Origin: Vibrio taketomensis
GTDB taxonomy: Bacteria > Pseudomonadota > Gammaproteobacteria > Enterobacterales > Vibrionaceae
Length of the DNA stretch: 64,000 nt
Reading direction: 5' to 3'
Assembly (NCBI RefSeq): GCF_009938165.1
Contig: NZ_AP019650.1
Coordinates: 1,178,001-1,242,000, forward strand
The notes beneath the pieces were generated by a model. It was not told the DNA's origin, made no database searches, and worked only from the letters and a program-made list of their open reading frames with translations. Both the position numbers and the translations under genes were made by a program. Below are positions 50,082 through 59,986 of the stretch, in pieces. Position 1 is the first letter of the stretch; each line of letters begins with the position of its first letter.

Positions 50082-50301
50082 CTATTCCTTTCCCATCTTC
50101 CACCGCTCAACATCCACTCAGTCAATGGCTGAATTCTCAATATGCAATCTAAGAAACCTCTCAATGACTTGAGCTTATCGAGTAGCTAGTGCTATTGTCA
50201 GGCAATATTAGGAAAAGAAATAGTGACCAATTTTATTTAGTTTGTTCCGCATATACCCCAATGTGTTGAACAAGGCCATTGGTACACAAATAATTTAGAG
50301 A

Positions 50302-52059
50302 ATGGACCCTATGTCTGATTTGAATCTTCTGCGTTACTACACAAGGCTAACGCCTTTAGGCATTGATCAGGAAATCAAAATCGCACTCGCCGATGTGGCC
50401 AATACACTTTTTACCAGTACCCGCCATGCACGCAATCTACTGGGTGAAATGCATAAACTGGATTGGTTAAGTTGGGAGCCTAAAGTGGGTCGTAATCAAC
50501 GCTCAACACTTAGGCTTAACTTGGCGTTAAACCAATTAAAATCTCAACTTGCAACCAAACGCATCGAACAGGGTAAGTATGAAAAAGCGTTGTCGATTTT
50601 AGACAATGATGAGCGCGCTTTTGGTCTACTTCTTCAAAGCACATCTGGTGCTAGCATGCGAGAAGGCCGTTTACATATTCAGCTCACCTATAAACGACCA
50701 TTTGAAAAACTCGTGCCACACCAACGGCACCGCTCCAGTGAACGCTATCTAATACGTCAAATTTATTGCTGCTTGGTGAGCAGCGATTTTGATGGTGAAT
50801 TGCAGCCGCAACTTGCCCACCATTGGCATCACGATGAAATGGCGTTGGAATGGACATTCTATTTGCGGCCAGGGTTAGTGTTTCACGATGGTAGCCCAAT
50901 CGATGCGCATAGCGTCGCTGAACTCTTTAACCAGTTAGCCAAACTGGAACACTACCAACCCGATTTGAATCACTTGGTTCGCGCTTCAGCCCCACTAAAC
51001 AACAAAGTCGTGTTTACTCTGAACGAGCCCGATCAAGGCTTTGCTGGGTTACTTTCTGGCATTAAGTTTTCAATTCAACCTTTGGAGCAGCTTGATCCGA
51101 ATCATTCGAGTGCCATTGTGGGTAGCGGTGTATTTGAAGTGATTGAGCACTCAAATACAAAACTCAGCCTTCAAGCATTTGATCGCTATTTCGCTTGTCG
51201 AGCGTTGACCGATCTCGTAACAATCTGGCAAATTGATGAACGCGAGCTCAAACACAAGCAAATTGAAACTAACCACCCAGAGAAGCAAAGTGATCAACCT
51301 TGCCATCATTACTTAAGCTCGGAGCTAGATGAACGCTCTGATGCGATGCAGCAAACTCGCATTGAAGATGGCTGCATGTTTTTATTGTTTAACCAACGTA
51401 GTGAAGCCCCGCTAAACCTGAAACAACAAACCTATTTATCAACGGTATTAACGCCACAAAGCATTCATCAACAGCTGATTGATAACAAAAGAGCTTTTGC
51501 CTGTGAACATGCGGCAAATTTGCTACCCGATTGGCAAGGGGTCGCCCGTTGTGAGTCACTCCCTACTCAATTGCCAAAACAGTTAAGTATTGCCGTGTAT
51601 GATTACAACGCCCTCGTCAATTGTGCCCATGCAGTTGCCGATCAACTTGCCCATCAAGGGATCAATGTTCAAGTGAATGTCTATTCGTTTCGCGAGCTCA
51701 ACCGTTTATCAGAAACTCATCAGTTGAAAGAAAGCGTCATTGTTCACAACATCAACCTTGATGACAATCGCCATTCCTCGGCATTTTGCAGCCTGTTTAA
51801 TAATCCAATATTGCAAGCCAGCATTGGCCCACAAGCGCAAGGCTGGTTAACAGAATCGCTCAAAGAATTGCGTAAAGAGACCGCTCTGAAGGATTATCTT
51901 TCAGCATTAGAACCAATTGCGACATCGCTTATCAATCAACACCTATTAAGCCCAATTTTCCACCACCGCCAAACCTTAAGGTTTCATGGTGTACTCAAAG
52001 ATGTGGCGCTAACCAACTGGGGTTGGCCTGACTTACGCAACGTTTGGTCAACAGATTAA
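50302..52059 (+). CDS. SgrR-like transcriptional regulator with solute-binding domain
   Basis: A 585-residue protein of the SgrR family. The N-terminal winged-helix domain (about 1-110) includes LFTSTRHARNLLGEMHKLDW. It is followed by a periplasmic-binding-protein-5-like domain (about 160-560) with LAHHWHHDEMALEWTFYLRP and FHDGSPIDAHSVAELF. SgrR proteins sense a small solute and activate nearby genes; in E. coli the target is the SgrS RNA, which I do not see here. ATG 50302 and an in-frame ATG at 50311 are both possible starts. The betaine-type ABC operon lies 440 bases downstream on the same strand. Confidence 0.85.
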   Translation: MDPMSDLNLLRYYTRLTPLGIDQEIKIALADVANTLFTSTRHARNLLGEMHKLDWLSWEPKVGRNQRSTLRLNLALNQLKSQLATKRIEQGKYEKALSILDNDERAFGLLLQSTSGASMREGRLHIQLTYKRPFEKLVPHQRHRSSERYLIRQIYCCLVSSDFDGELQPQLAHHWHHDEMALEWTFYLRPGLVFHDGSPIDAHSVAELFNQLAKLEHYQPDLNHLVRASAPLNNKVVFTLNEPDQGFAGLLSGIKFSIQPLEQLDPNHSSAIVGSGVFEVIEHSNTKLSLQAFDRYFACRALTDLVTIWQIDERELKHKQIETNHPEKQSDQPCHHYLSSELDERSDAMQQTRIEDGCMFLLFNQRSEAPLNLKQQTYLSTVLTPQSIHQQLIDNKRAFACEHAANLLPDWQGVARCESLPTQLPKQLSIAVYDYNALVNCAHAVADQLAHQGINVQVNVYSFRELNRLSETHQLKESVIVHNINLDDNRHSSAFCSLFNNPILQASIGPQAQGWLTESLKELRKETALKDYLSALEPIATSLINQHLLSPIFHHRQTLRFHGVLKDVALTNWGWPDLRNVWSTD

Positions 52060-52081
52060 TCAAAGCCTCAACGATTGAACG

Positions 52082-52123
52082 ACTTGGTTTGCAAAAATCA
52101 TTCACGATGGCTGCAAACCAAGT
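52082..52123. terminator. Inverted repeat after the SgrR-like gene
   Basis: ACTTGGTTTGCA and TGCAAACCAAGT, twelve bases each, 18-base loop. No T-run follows; terminator or RNA structure is possible. Confidence 0.45.
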
Positions 52124-52502
52124 GAACTCTTCACTCGATGAACAATTCACTCAATAACCTTTCAAAAATAACTTCCCAATTTTGCGATCAAAGCTAAATG
52201 ATTAGAATTCTAATTAATAGACCCATTTTTTGCACTGCCACTTTCATTCAAAAGCGGTTACATCGATTCAAACCTAGCTATTCAATGTGTTTATATAGGT
52301 ATTTAGCGATATTTATAAAATAAGATGTGGTTAAGCCTGAATCACACAATAGTTTGAACTCTAACTAACATTCCTATAGTCTTATGATGTAACGAGAGCC
52401 AATTTCGTCATCGTAATGCTCTCCGTTTTACCCAAATCTGTACTGGCATGAAGCTGCAAATAGTCAGGTGGGTAACAAGTAAAATTTAGAAAGGATATCG
52501 AA
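52124..52502. other. Upstream region of the betaine-type ABC operon
   Basis: About 380 AT-rich bases without an ORF. It should hold an osmotically or effector-regulated promoter. No specific operator is recognised. Confidence 0.4.
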
Positions 52503-53492
52503 ATGAAACTTAAATTAGCGTCTTTGATAATGGCAGGTCTTGCCACAACTCAAGTATCAGCAAACGAATGTGGGGATGTCACCATTGCTGAAATGAATTG
52601 GAACTCTGCCAGTCTAATTGCCTACCTCGATCAATTCATTCTCAACGAAGGTTACGGTTGTAATGCTTCACTCGTTCCCGGTGATACTATGCCAACAGGC
52701 GCTTCAATGGTTGAAAAAGGTCAGCCAGATATTGCGCCTGAAATGTGGACCAATGCCCTCAAAGAATCACTCGATCGCGGTGTTGCTGAAAAGCGTTTAC
52801 GTTATGCTGGCAAAGCACTGGTTGAAGGCGGTGAAGAAGGTTTTTGGGTTCCTAAATACCTCGTCGATCAATACCCAGAGATCGCGACAATTGAAGGCGT
52901 GAAAAAGCACGCTGAGTTATTTGAACATCCTGAAGATCCGGATGCATACGCTTTTTACAGCTGCCCAGCAGGCTGGAACTGTCAAATCAGTGCCGGCAAC
53001 CTTTTCAAATCCATGAATCTCGCTGATGCTGGCTTTGCCATTGTAGACCCTGGCTCAAGCGCTGGTTTATCGGGTTCAATCGCTAAAGCGTACGAGCGTG
53101 AAGAAGCATGGTTTGGTTACTATTGGGCACCAACCGCCATCTTAGGCAAATACGACATGGTAAAAGTGGACTTTGGTTCAGGCGTCAACCTTGATGAATA
53201 CGTGAACTGCGTAAGCCAGGAAGATTGTGACAATCCTAAAACCACTATGTATCCGCCATCACCAGTCAGCACGGTTGTGACAGAAGAATTTGCCGTTCGC
53301 TCGCCACAAGTTCAAGAGTATTTGAACAAGCGTGGCTTCACCAATGACCAAATGAACCAATTACTTGCATGGATGGAAGACAACCAAGCAAGCGGTGAAG
53401 ATGCAATGTTCCACTTCCTTGAAACCTCTCCTGAAACTTGGAAACAATGGCTACCTGCTGATGTCGCAGACAAGGTCTCTAAAGCTCTTTAA
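52503..53492 (+). CDS. ABC glycine betaine/proline-type substrate-binding protein
   Basis: A 329-residue periplasmic binding protein of the ProX/OpuAC family. A signal peptide covers about 1-20 (ending QVSA). Aromatic residues for binding a quaternary amine are visible in EMNWNSASLIAYL, APEMWTNAL, GYYWAPTAI and PEEFAV-type regions. Paired cysteines in SCPAGWNCQ and NCVSQEDCDN suggest disulfides. ATG 52503 follows AGAAAGGATATC. First gene of an X-W-V operon. Substrate is a betaine-like compound by family; choline or carnitine remain possible. Confidence 0.87.
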   Translation: MKLKLASLIMAGLATTQVSANECGDVTIAEMNWNSASLIAYLDQFILNEGYGCNASLVPGDTMPTGASMVEKGQPDIAPEMWTNALKESLDRGVAEKRLRYAGKALVEGGEEGFWVPKYLVDQYPEIATIEGVKKHAELFEHPEDPDAYAFYSCPAGWNCQISAGNLFKSMNLADAGFAIVDPGSSAGLSGSIAKAYEREEAWFGYYWAPTAILGKYDMVKVDFGSGVNLDEYVNCVSQEDCDNPKTTMYPPSPVSTVVTEEFAVRSPQVQEYLNKRGFTNDQMNQLLAWMEDNQASGEDAMFHFLETSPETWKQWLPADVADKVSKAL

Positions 53493-53579
53493 TCCAACCA
53501 ATATTCACATACAGACCTGTACTTACATCTGTAGTTCTGAAGCGGCTTAGGCCGCTTCAGCAATGATAAGGAATTTCAT

Positions 53580-54479
53580 ATGTCTGACCAAAACTGGCTA
53601 AGCGAGTTTCCCGCCATGGAACGCGCAGACTTGCGAGCCATTCGTAAAGCATTAGACGGCGCTTATCGCGACTTTTCCCGCGAATACGGTGACTTAATCG
53701 AGTCGCTGTTTGATCCGCTACTTTCATTTCTGGTGTGGTTTGAAAAACTGCTCCTTGCCACTCCTTGGTTTGTCGTCCTCGCAGTGTGCTGTGGCTTAAT
53801 TTACCTTGCTAGCCGTTCATGGAAACTAGTCCTTGGTTGCGGCGTATCCATGATGTTAATTGGCTATTTTGGCATGTGGGATGACACCATGCGCACCCTG
53901 AGCATCATTACGGTTTGTACCCTACTGTCAATAATTCTGGGGATTCCCATTGGCATTGCCATGGCACGCTCCAATCGCGTTCAATCGGTAGTGACTCCCT
54001 TACTGGATATCATGCAAACCATGCCAGCCTTTGTGTATCTTATTCCGGTAGTGATGCTACTTGGTCTAGGTAAAATTCCGGGGCTGATTGCCGTGGTGAT
54101 CTATGCGATTCCACCAGTGATTCGCCTCACAAACCTTGGCATTCGCTTGGTAGATAAAGAAGTGCTTGAAGCTGCTACCGCTTTTGGTGCCAGCAAAAAA
54201 CAGCGTCTGTTTGGCGTGCAGTTACCGCTTGCGATGCCAACCATCATGGCAGGTATCAACCAAACCATTATGATGGCGCTGTCAATGGTAGTGATCGCCT
54301 CTATGATTGGTGTTGCTGGCCTTGGTCAGCCAGTATTGAAATCCATCACCAACCAATATTTCACTCTGGGTCTGCTTAACGGCTTTGCCATCGTGGCGCT
54401 GGCGATACTGTTTGATAGAGCCTCTCAAGCCTACGCGAAACGTACTCAAGCCCACCTAGGAGATCTCAAGCATGACTAA
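53580..54479 (+). CDS. ABC betaine-type permease (ProW-like)
   Basis: A 299-residue permease. After a hydrophilic N-terminus of about 60 residues come some six membrane helices. The ABC permease loop reads EVLEAATAFGASKKQRLFGV (EAA motif). LLDIMQTMPAFVYLIPVVML is characteristic of ProW. ATG 53580 follows AAGGAATTTC. Its end overlaps the ATPase gene by eight bases, indicating coupled translation. Confidence 0.92.
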   Translation: MSDQNWLSEFPAMERADLRAIRKALDGAYRDFSREYGDLIESLFDPLLSFLVWFEKLLLATPWFVVLAVCCGLIYLASRSWKLVLGCGVSMMLIGYFGMWDDTMRTLSIITVCTLLSIILGIPIGIAMARSNRVQSVVTPLLDIMQTMPAFVYLIPVVMLLGLGKIPGLIAVVIYAIPPVIRLTNLGIRLVDKEVLEAATAFGASKKQRLFGVQLPLAMPTIMAGINQTIMMALSMVVIASMIGVAGLGQPVLKSITNQYFTLGLLNGFAIVALAILFDRASQAYAKRTQAHLGDLKHD

Positions 54480-55728
54480 ACCACTGATTGAAATCACCGG
54501 ACTATACAAGGTGTTTGGTCGCGCACCACACACGGTGATGGAGCAAGTAAAACGCGGCGACACTAAAGAACAAGTGTTAGCCAACACCGGACATACCGTC
54601 GGTCTAAAAGACATTAACCTCAACATCAACCAAGGTGAGATCTTTGTCATCATGGGTTTATCTGGTTCGGGTAAATCGACACTTATCCGTCATTTTAACC
54701 GCTTGATCGATCCTACAGAAGGCAAGATCGTGGTAGAAGGCGTAGACGTGATGCAGCTATCTAGCCAAGAGTTGGAAGAGTTTCGTCGCTATAAAATGTC
54801 GATGGTTTTCCAACGTTTTGGCCTGTTGCCTCACCGCAGTGTGATCGACAACGTCGCTTATGGATTAGAGATTCAAGGCATCGAAAAAGCAGAGCGCTAT
54901 AAGCGCGCACAAAATTGGCTTGATACAGTTGGCCTTACTGGTTATGAAAAACAGTACCCAGCCCAACTCTCAGGCGGTCAGCAACAGCGTGTCGGTTTAG
55001 CTCGTGCCTTGGCGACCGATGCCGAAATTCTGTTGATGGATGAGGCCTTTTCAGCACTCGACCCGTTGATCCGCAGTGAAATGCAAGATCAGCTGATTGA
55101 ACTGCAACAGAAACTGCATAAAACGATTATCTTTATTACGCACGACCTCGACGAGGCACTGCGTATTGGTGACCGTATTGCGATACTCAAAGATGGTGTG
55201 TTGGTGCAACAAGGCACACCGGATGAAATTTTACTTTCGCCAGCCGATGATTACGTCGAAGCCTTTGTAAAAGATGTGAATCGAGCACGAGCATTAACGG
55301 TAGAAACCGTCATGCAACCACCCGCATTGCGTATTACCGCTTCAACCATTGAAGAAGCTCTACTGCAAATGAAGCGTTCTAAACATGATTATGGTTACCA
55401 CGTGACAGATGAAGGCTATCAAGGACTCGTGACTCAGGAGAGCCTCATCGATGCCGTTGCAGACGACAGTTGTGAAGATTGGCACGAAGAAATTTATGAA
55501 TCAGTGCCTGTTGTCTCACCAGATACCGCGATCGAAGAAGTGCTAACAGAAACCATTTCATCCGACTATTCATTACCTGTGGTTGATGAAGAGGGTCAAC
55601 TTCAAGGTGAGCTTGAGCGCAATGCCGTTGCGGAGATTTTCTCTGAACCAAATGTTGATGAATCGATCAATGAGTCAAAAACACTACCAAAAAAGCCAAG
55701 TGATCCTTCTTTAGATAAGGCGAGTTGA
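54472..55728 (+). CDS. ABC betaine-type ATPase with CBS domains (ProV-like)
   Basis: A 418-residue ATPase. Walker A is MGLSGSGKSTLIRHF, the signature is LSGGQQQRVGLARAL and Walker B is EILLMDEAFSALDPL with the H-loop in ITHDLDEALRIGD. Two C-terminal CBS-type segments (about 275-395) fit the regulatory module of ProV/OpuAA that senses ionic strength. ATG 54472 follows AGGAGATCTC inside the permease end. A terminator closes the operon. Confidence 0.92.
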   Translation: MTKPLIEITGLYKVFGRAPHTVMEQVKRGDTKEQVLANTGHTVGLKDINLNINQGEIFVIMGLSGSGKSTLIRHFNRLIDPTEGKIVVEGVDVMQLSSQELEEFRRYKMSMVFQRFGLLPHRSVIDNVAYGLEIQGIEKAERYKRAQNWLDTVGLTGYEKQYPAQLSGGQQQRVGLARALATDAEILLMDEAFSALDPLIRSEMQDQLIELQQKLHKTIIFITHDLDEALRIGDRIAILKDGVLVQQGTPDEILLSPADDYVEAFVKDVNRARALTVETVMQPPALRITASTIEEALLQMKRSKHDYGYHVTDEGYQGLVTQESLIDAVADDSCEDWHEEIYESVPVVSPDTAIEEVLTETISSDYSLPVVDEEGQLQGELERNAVAEIFSEPNVDESINESKTLPKKPSDPSLDKAS

Positions 55729-55775
55729 GTTCACTGACTAAAACAATGTTCAAGTGTTTGAGTATTTCACTTTCC

Positions 55776-55806
55776 AAGTCATCCTTATTAGGGTGGCTTT
55801 TTTTAT
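55776..55806 (+). terminator. Terminator of the betaine-type ABC operon
   Basis: AAGTCATCC, TTATTA, GGGTGGCTT then a T-run. The stem uses two G-U pairs. About 50 bases past the ATPase stop. Confidence 0.75.
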
Positions 55807-55930
55807 TTAAGAAAGGCAAAAAGGATTAGTGGAATTTATCGATACAGCAATCAACGCATCACTCATTTAATAACAACCATAAGAGTGGGTTGATTACCGC
55901 ATCATTTTCAAATCCATGAAAGGCTGGTTA

Positions 55931-56092
55931 CTAAACCCATTGTAGAGTCAGTAACAAAACTACTGCTGATGTAGATAGAAACATAGCCGCAAGCGTCAAT
56001 ACTTCTTCTAAAACAGAAACTTGCTGAACATGTTGCGGTTCTGCTTGAGTAGTTATTTCAGTGTCCGACATTGATAAAAGTGCTGAGTTCAT
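55931..56092 (-). CDS. Small single-span membrane protein (53 residues)
   Basis: A short ORF beginning MNSALLSMSDTEITTQAE, with a hydrophilic N-terminal half and one transmembrane helix near the end (LTLAAMFLSTSAVVLLLTL). ATG 56092 has AAGG at a good distance. It lies alone between the ABC operon terminator and the lipoate ligase-like gene. No family recognised. Confidence 0.5.
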   Translation of the reverse strand: MNSALLSMSDTEITTQAEPQHVQQVSVLEEVLTLAAMFLSTSAVVLLLTLQWV

Positions 56093-56290
56093 AATCTCGA
56101 CCTTATGTAATCAATTTTCAAAAGACAGTGCAAATATTAACCTTAATGTGACGCAAGTCAAATTATTTTCGTAATATAATTACACCATTTTTCCATAAGA
56201 TGAGATTAGCTGGTCTAATAATGCACTAAGGGCTCGATTTTATAAAATTAGCTCATTGATCACTGCGACTTAAATATCTTCATCCTTGTT

Positions 56291-56998
56291 TTAGTGTGGC
56301 GAATGCTGCAAAAATGCATTGCTCAACGCTTGAAATAAATTATCGACACTGGGTCTTTGTTCGATATGTTGATACAAACTGGTATGGGCATACGCATCAA
56401 TTTGTGCGGTATTACCGCAGATTTGATTACATAAAATCACCGGTTTCACGATTTCTTCGGCATTGGCATCAATGATGATACAGGCTTGCGATAGCACCAC
56501 CTGGCCGCCCCCTTTTTGCAACAGTACTCGTTGAGCCGTACCGACAATTTTTTGCTCACCAATATTGAGGTTATAGTCACCGTCACAGTAAGAATTTGGT
56601 GTCGCGTGCACTGCAACCTCAACACCCAACCCTTTAAAGAATTCGATTAATACATCACAAAGCTGCAGATAGGCGGCTTTAATATCGTAGGGTTTATCTT
56701 GTGGCCAATGATAAATATGCGAAAGATTAATAATACCTGGCAGTTGCGGCACGGGAGCGCCGCCAGTTTTACGCGCAGTGAGCTGCCACCCTGTATCATC
56801 AAGCGATTCAATTAACATATCGCTCACTGGCCATTTTTTACCGGCGGGTAGAACCAATGTTGGCTCTCTGGCTTGCCACAGCAGCAATACTTGATCGAGT
56901 TGATTACTTTTCACTTGTTCTATCAATTGATGCTCTTTATCAAACAATGTTTGAGCATCGATCGCTGCGTAGCGAATGATCTTATTTTTGCTCGCCAT
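56291..56998 (-). CDS. Lipoate-protein ligase-like (BPL/LplA fold) protein
   Basis: A protein of about 235 residues with the biotin/lipoate ligase fold. The substrate loop reads LTARKTGGAPVPQLPGIINL, and CDGDYNLNIGEQKIVGTAQR carries the conserved lysine. Such proteins attach or transfer lipoate or octanoate to carrier proteins. I use ATG 56998; two further in-frame ATGs within 18 codons upstream are possible. No acceptor gene is adjacent. Confidence 0.78.
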   Translation of the reverse strand: MASKNKIIRYAAIDAQTLFDKEHQLIEQVKSNQLDQVLLLWQAREPTLVLPAGKKWPVSDMLIESLDDTGWQLTARKTGGAPVPQLPGIINLSHIYHWPQDKPYDIKAAYLQLCDVLIEFFKGLGVEVAVHATPNSYCDGDYNLNIGEQKIVGTAQRVLLQKGGGQVVLSQACIIIDANAEEIVKPVILCNQICGNTAQIDAYAHTSLYQHIEQRPSVDNLFQALSNAFLQHSPH

Positions 56999-57220
56999 AC
57001 TCGATTCCATCTCCATTGCATTACTGCAATTTATTGTCTCACCCTGCAAGGTAACAACTTATAAGCTGAAATTACAGTGTTCAAATTTGTTCGAAAACCG
57101 TTGCCGACAACACTATGTGCAACCAATAATTCTATTACGATGCGTTTGCGATCTCAGAACGAATTCGTCATTGTGAGAAAATAGGATTTGAACTGATTGT
57201 AAAAACAATAGGAGCGAATG

Positions 57221-57841
57221 ATGCAGCCACAAACCCAAATTAAGCATGTCATCTTTGATATCGGTAATGTCATCGTTCGCTGGGCCCCGCTGGAAATTGT
57301 CCGCTTAACCTTTGGTGACTCACCTCGCGCGGAAACTCTGGCTAAACAAATTTTTCAATCAACACTGTGGCGAGATATTAATCTTGGCAAACTCAGTGAG
57401 GCAGAGCTTAAAACCGCTTTGCAAGCAGAGTTTGAGTTGTCCGCATTACAAGCGGATATGCTGATGTATTATGTAAAGCAAACTCAGCTTGAATTGTATG
57501 GTTCGGTAGAGTTGATTAAGCGAGTCAAAGCGGCGGGTTATGGCGTGTATGCGCTATCAGATAACGTGCATGAAATCGTCGCCTTTCTAAAACAGCAATA
57601 TGACTTCTGGCCGCTATTTGATGGCGCCGTAATTTCGGCCGAAGTGGGGTACTTAAAACCTCAATCTGAGATCTATCAAATTTTACTCGAAAGCCATCAA
57701 CTTTGCGCCAAAGAGTGTGTATTTATCGACGATATGCCACACAACGTAGAAGGCGCCAAAGCCATCGGCATGGCCGCAATTCAATTTGAAAATGCGCTGC
57801 AGTGCCAGCAGGCACTCCATCACCTTGGGGTTAAAATATAA
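57221..57841 (+). CDS. HAD-IA family hydrolase (YihX-like)
   Basis: A 206-residue haloacid-dehalogenase-type phosphatase. Motif I is FDIGNVIVRW, motif II is ALSDNVHE, the lysine is in VGYLKPQSEIY and motif IV is FIDDMPHNVEGAKAIGM. Relatives dephosphorylate sugar phosphates such as glucose 1-phosphate. GGAGCGA precedes two consecutive ATGs; the second (57221) has the better spacing. Confidence 0.87.
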   Translation: MQPQTQIKHVIFDIGNVIVRWAPLEIVRLTFGDSPRAETLAKQIFQSTLWRDINLGKLSEAELKTALQAEFELSALQADMLMYYVKQTQLELYGSVELIKRVKAAGYGVYALSDNVHEIVAFLKQQYDFWPLFDGAVISAEVGYLKPQSEIYQILLESHQLCAKECVFIDDMPHNVEGAKAIGMAAIQFENALQCQQALHHLGVKI

Positions 57842-57881
57842 ACCACCCTCACTGACATTCCGTATTGAAAAGCCATCGCAC

Positions 57882-58499
57882 TCACTTCAAGAGTTGCAAG
57901 CTTACCCAAAAACCAATTACTGTCGGCACCAAAAGTATTCGTCTGTCATATTCGCTTTCGAGGCTTTGATCGAAGTTGTGGCCGAACAAAAATCGACGCC
58001 CATGCACCAACAACGTCGCCAGCGTAGGCGAGGAACTCCAATAACGAATATCCGTATCCATGTCGATGAAAAATACCTCTACATTAATTGCAGGGAGACT
58101 ACATGTCGATTCAATAATACTGGCAAGCTCTTTGACGTTCGGTAAGCGCCAATCGTCATATGCCGCTACTCCGTCATCAGTGCCAGTCTCCTCGATAGGA
58201 CCTGAGCGATAGGATTCGGCTTGCACAAGAGCCTGTTGCCATGAAAACACCAGTGTCTCTTCAGTACATCGCCTATTTGCGGCATCCCACTTTTGGCCAA
58301 CACTGCAGCGCATCCACATTAACCCGGTTTTCGTATCGGTCACGGTGCCATCTTCAGCCCCTTGGCTGTCTTTGTTCATCACAAAACGCGTTGTCGGTGT
58401 CGTTGGTATGGCATTGTCTAGACACACTTGTTGCGCTAAAACGGGTTGGACAAGCAAGCTCATTGATGCCAACCCAAGGCCATAAATAATCGATTTCAT
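57882..58499 (-). CDS. Secreted DUF1566 (Lcl C-terminal domain) protein
   Basis: A 205-residue protein with a signal peptide (ending VLAQ, about residue 22). A DUF1566 domain follows: TKTGLMWMRCSVGQKWD, FSWQQALVQAESYR, DWRLPNVKELASIIE and RYWSSSP. The usual ending RLVRxGQ is missing; instead the protein closes with DRRILLVPTVIGFWV, which may reflect a late frameshift. It lies 57 bases downstream of a larger DUF1566 lipoprotein on the same strand and is probably co-expressed. The domain occurs in adhesins and lectin-like proteins; function here unknown. Confidence 0.78.
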   Translation of the reverse strand: MKSIIYGLGLASMSLLVQPVLAQQVCLDNAIPTTPTTRFVMNKDSQGAEDGTVTDTKTGLMWMRCSVGQKWDAANRRCTEETLVFSWQQALVQAESYRSGPIEETGTDDGVAAYDDWRLPNVKELASIIESTCSLPAINVEVFFIDMDTDIRYWSSSPTLATLLVHGRRFLFGHNFDQSLESEYDRRILLVPTVIGFWVSLQLLK

Positions 58500-58555
58500 C
58501 GTTTACCCCTAGCAAACAAATTCAAACCTAATCACAGTTAATCCAAAAAAAACGA

Positions 58556-59986
58556 TTACTGTCCGGCTCGCACCAAACGAACAGCGGCTCTATCCCACAA
58601 CTTGTTTAAGCCCCAACCACTGCCATCGTTAAATGAAACGACGAGCACGATATGAGGGTGGCTCAAGACCAAAATGGTATTGGAACCCCAGTAATAGCCT
58701 TTTTTTGTGTTGGGGAAAAAGGCAACATCAATCGCGGGTTTTATGCGCCCAAAATCAACCAGCGAATTAAGTTCCACAAGCGTTGGCATGCGCCAATCCG
58801 TATGTCCGCACAACGCTACTTGGTTAACCGCAACCACATATTGTGAGGTATCACAATTCCCACTCTCACAATCTCCAGCACCTTCTACGCCCGCTCCGCC
58901 GCCATTAACATTTTCATCGTCGTTATACCAAGTGTAAGTATGAGCGGCATCTCTTAAACCACCTTGACCTGGAGGTGTTTTTACCTCCCACATTAAGCCG
59001 GTGATATTATCTTGCACGCAGTCCCACTGCGTGGCTTCAACAGGCAAAACCTCACCACTCGCACTAATTTTACTAAAACTAAAACCAGCGCTACCGTCCG
59101 CATTGGAATTTAGCTTGCTATTACTGTCTCTTCCAACTAACCCATCTTGCCCAGGCAATACGTTGGGAGTTAGCTCACCGCTCTCATCATAGCAATCAAC
59201 TTTGCTGCCATCGCCTGTGTCGCATTGCGTAATACCGGTATCGTTAATCGCATATTTTCTAAACACATTATTATCCGAGGTCGAGGTGATAATTTGCTGA
59301 ATAACCTTGCCTTGATTATCCAATTTCACCACTACGACAAGATCGCTGATTTTTTTTACGTCCCCCGCCAACGCAATTTGATCTTTTACAATTTCGATCA
59401 GCTTAGTAAGGTGTCGCTGTAAATGGATCGCCGTATTGTTATTAGCGGTAGCATCACTACCATAATTACCAGCGAGAGACTCTTGCAGCGTAAGCGCTAC
59501 ACTGCGCCCCAAAATATGAGCAACAATCGCTATTTCATCACCTTGATCTGCCTTTGCAACGTAGTCACTAGTCAGTAAATCCTCCGTCAGTTGCAAATCC
59601 GCATCGGCATATAATGGCGACAACATCGCACTATCAAAGTGAAGCAAGGTGGTAAATGGCGTAACCACAGTATTTCCCGCATCAGCGATCATTTCATAGC
59701 TGCGCAGTGCCGTGCCGCTATAGTCCCTATCCACGGTTTGCCCTGCGACAATACGAATGATAACGGCAGAATTTAACGCACTGACCGCGAGTTCTATTTG
59801 CCCATTCGCATCTGTGGTCCCGGCTAACTCATCGGCCTCTGCAACACCATTTTGGTTGGTATCGAGGTAGACTTCGGCATTACTTAGATAGCCATCAATC
59901 GCCGTGAAGCTCACTCGCTCTGCATCACCACAAGCCCCAAGAGTGAGTGATGTGATGATCATTGCCACAATTTTACTGATTTGCAT
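58556..59986 (-). CDS. DUF1566-domain lipoprotein with EF-hand-like N-terminus
   Basis: A 476-residue lipoprotein. The signal peptide ends in the lipobox LGAC. The N-terminal domain has YLDTNQNGVAEADELAGTTD, which resembles a calcium-binding DxNxNG loop. The C-terminal DUF1566/Lcl domain has NITGLMWEVKT, HTDWRMPTLVELNSLVD and the family ending VRLVRAGQ. It probably sits on the cell surface. I start at ATG 59986 after AAAGGACATG; the frame is open 12 codons further up. It heads a pair with the smaller DUF1566 gene. Confidence 0.82.
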   Translation of the reverse strand: MQISKIVAMIITSLTLGACGDAERVSFTAIDGYLSNAEVYLDTNQNGVAEADELAGTTDANGQIELAVSALNSAVIIRIVAGQTVDRDYSGTALRSYEMIADAGNTVVTPFTTLLHFDSAMLSPLYADADLQLTEDLLTSDYVAKADQGDEIAIVAHILGRSVALTLQESLAGNYGSDATANNNTAIHLQRHLTKLIEIVKDQIALAGDVKKISDLVVVVKLDNQGKVIQQIITSTSDNNVFRKYAINDTGITQCDTGDGSKVDCYDESGELTPNVLPGQDGLVGRDSNSKLNSNADGSAGFSFSKISASGEVLPVEATQWDCVQDNITGLMWEVKTPPGQGGLRDAAHTYTWYNDDENVNGGGAGVEGAGDCESGNCDTSQYVVAVNQVALCGHTDWRMPTLVELNSLVDFGRIKPAIDVAFFPNTKKGYYWGSNTILVLSHPHIVLVVSFNDGSGWGLNKLWDRAAVRLVRAGQ

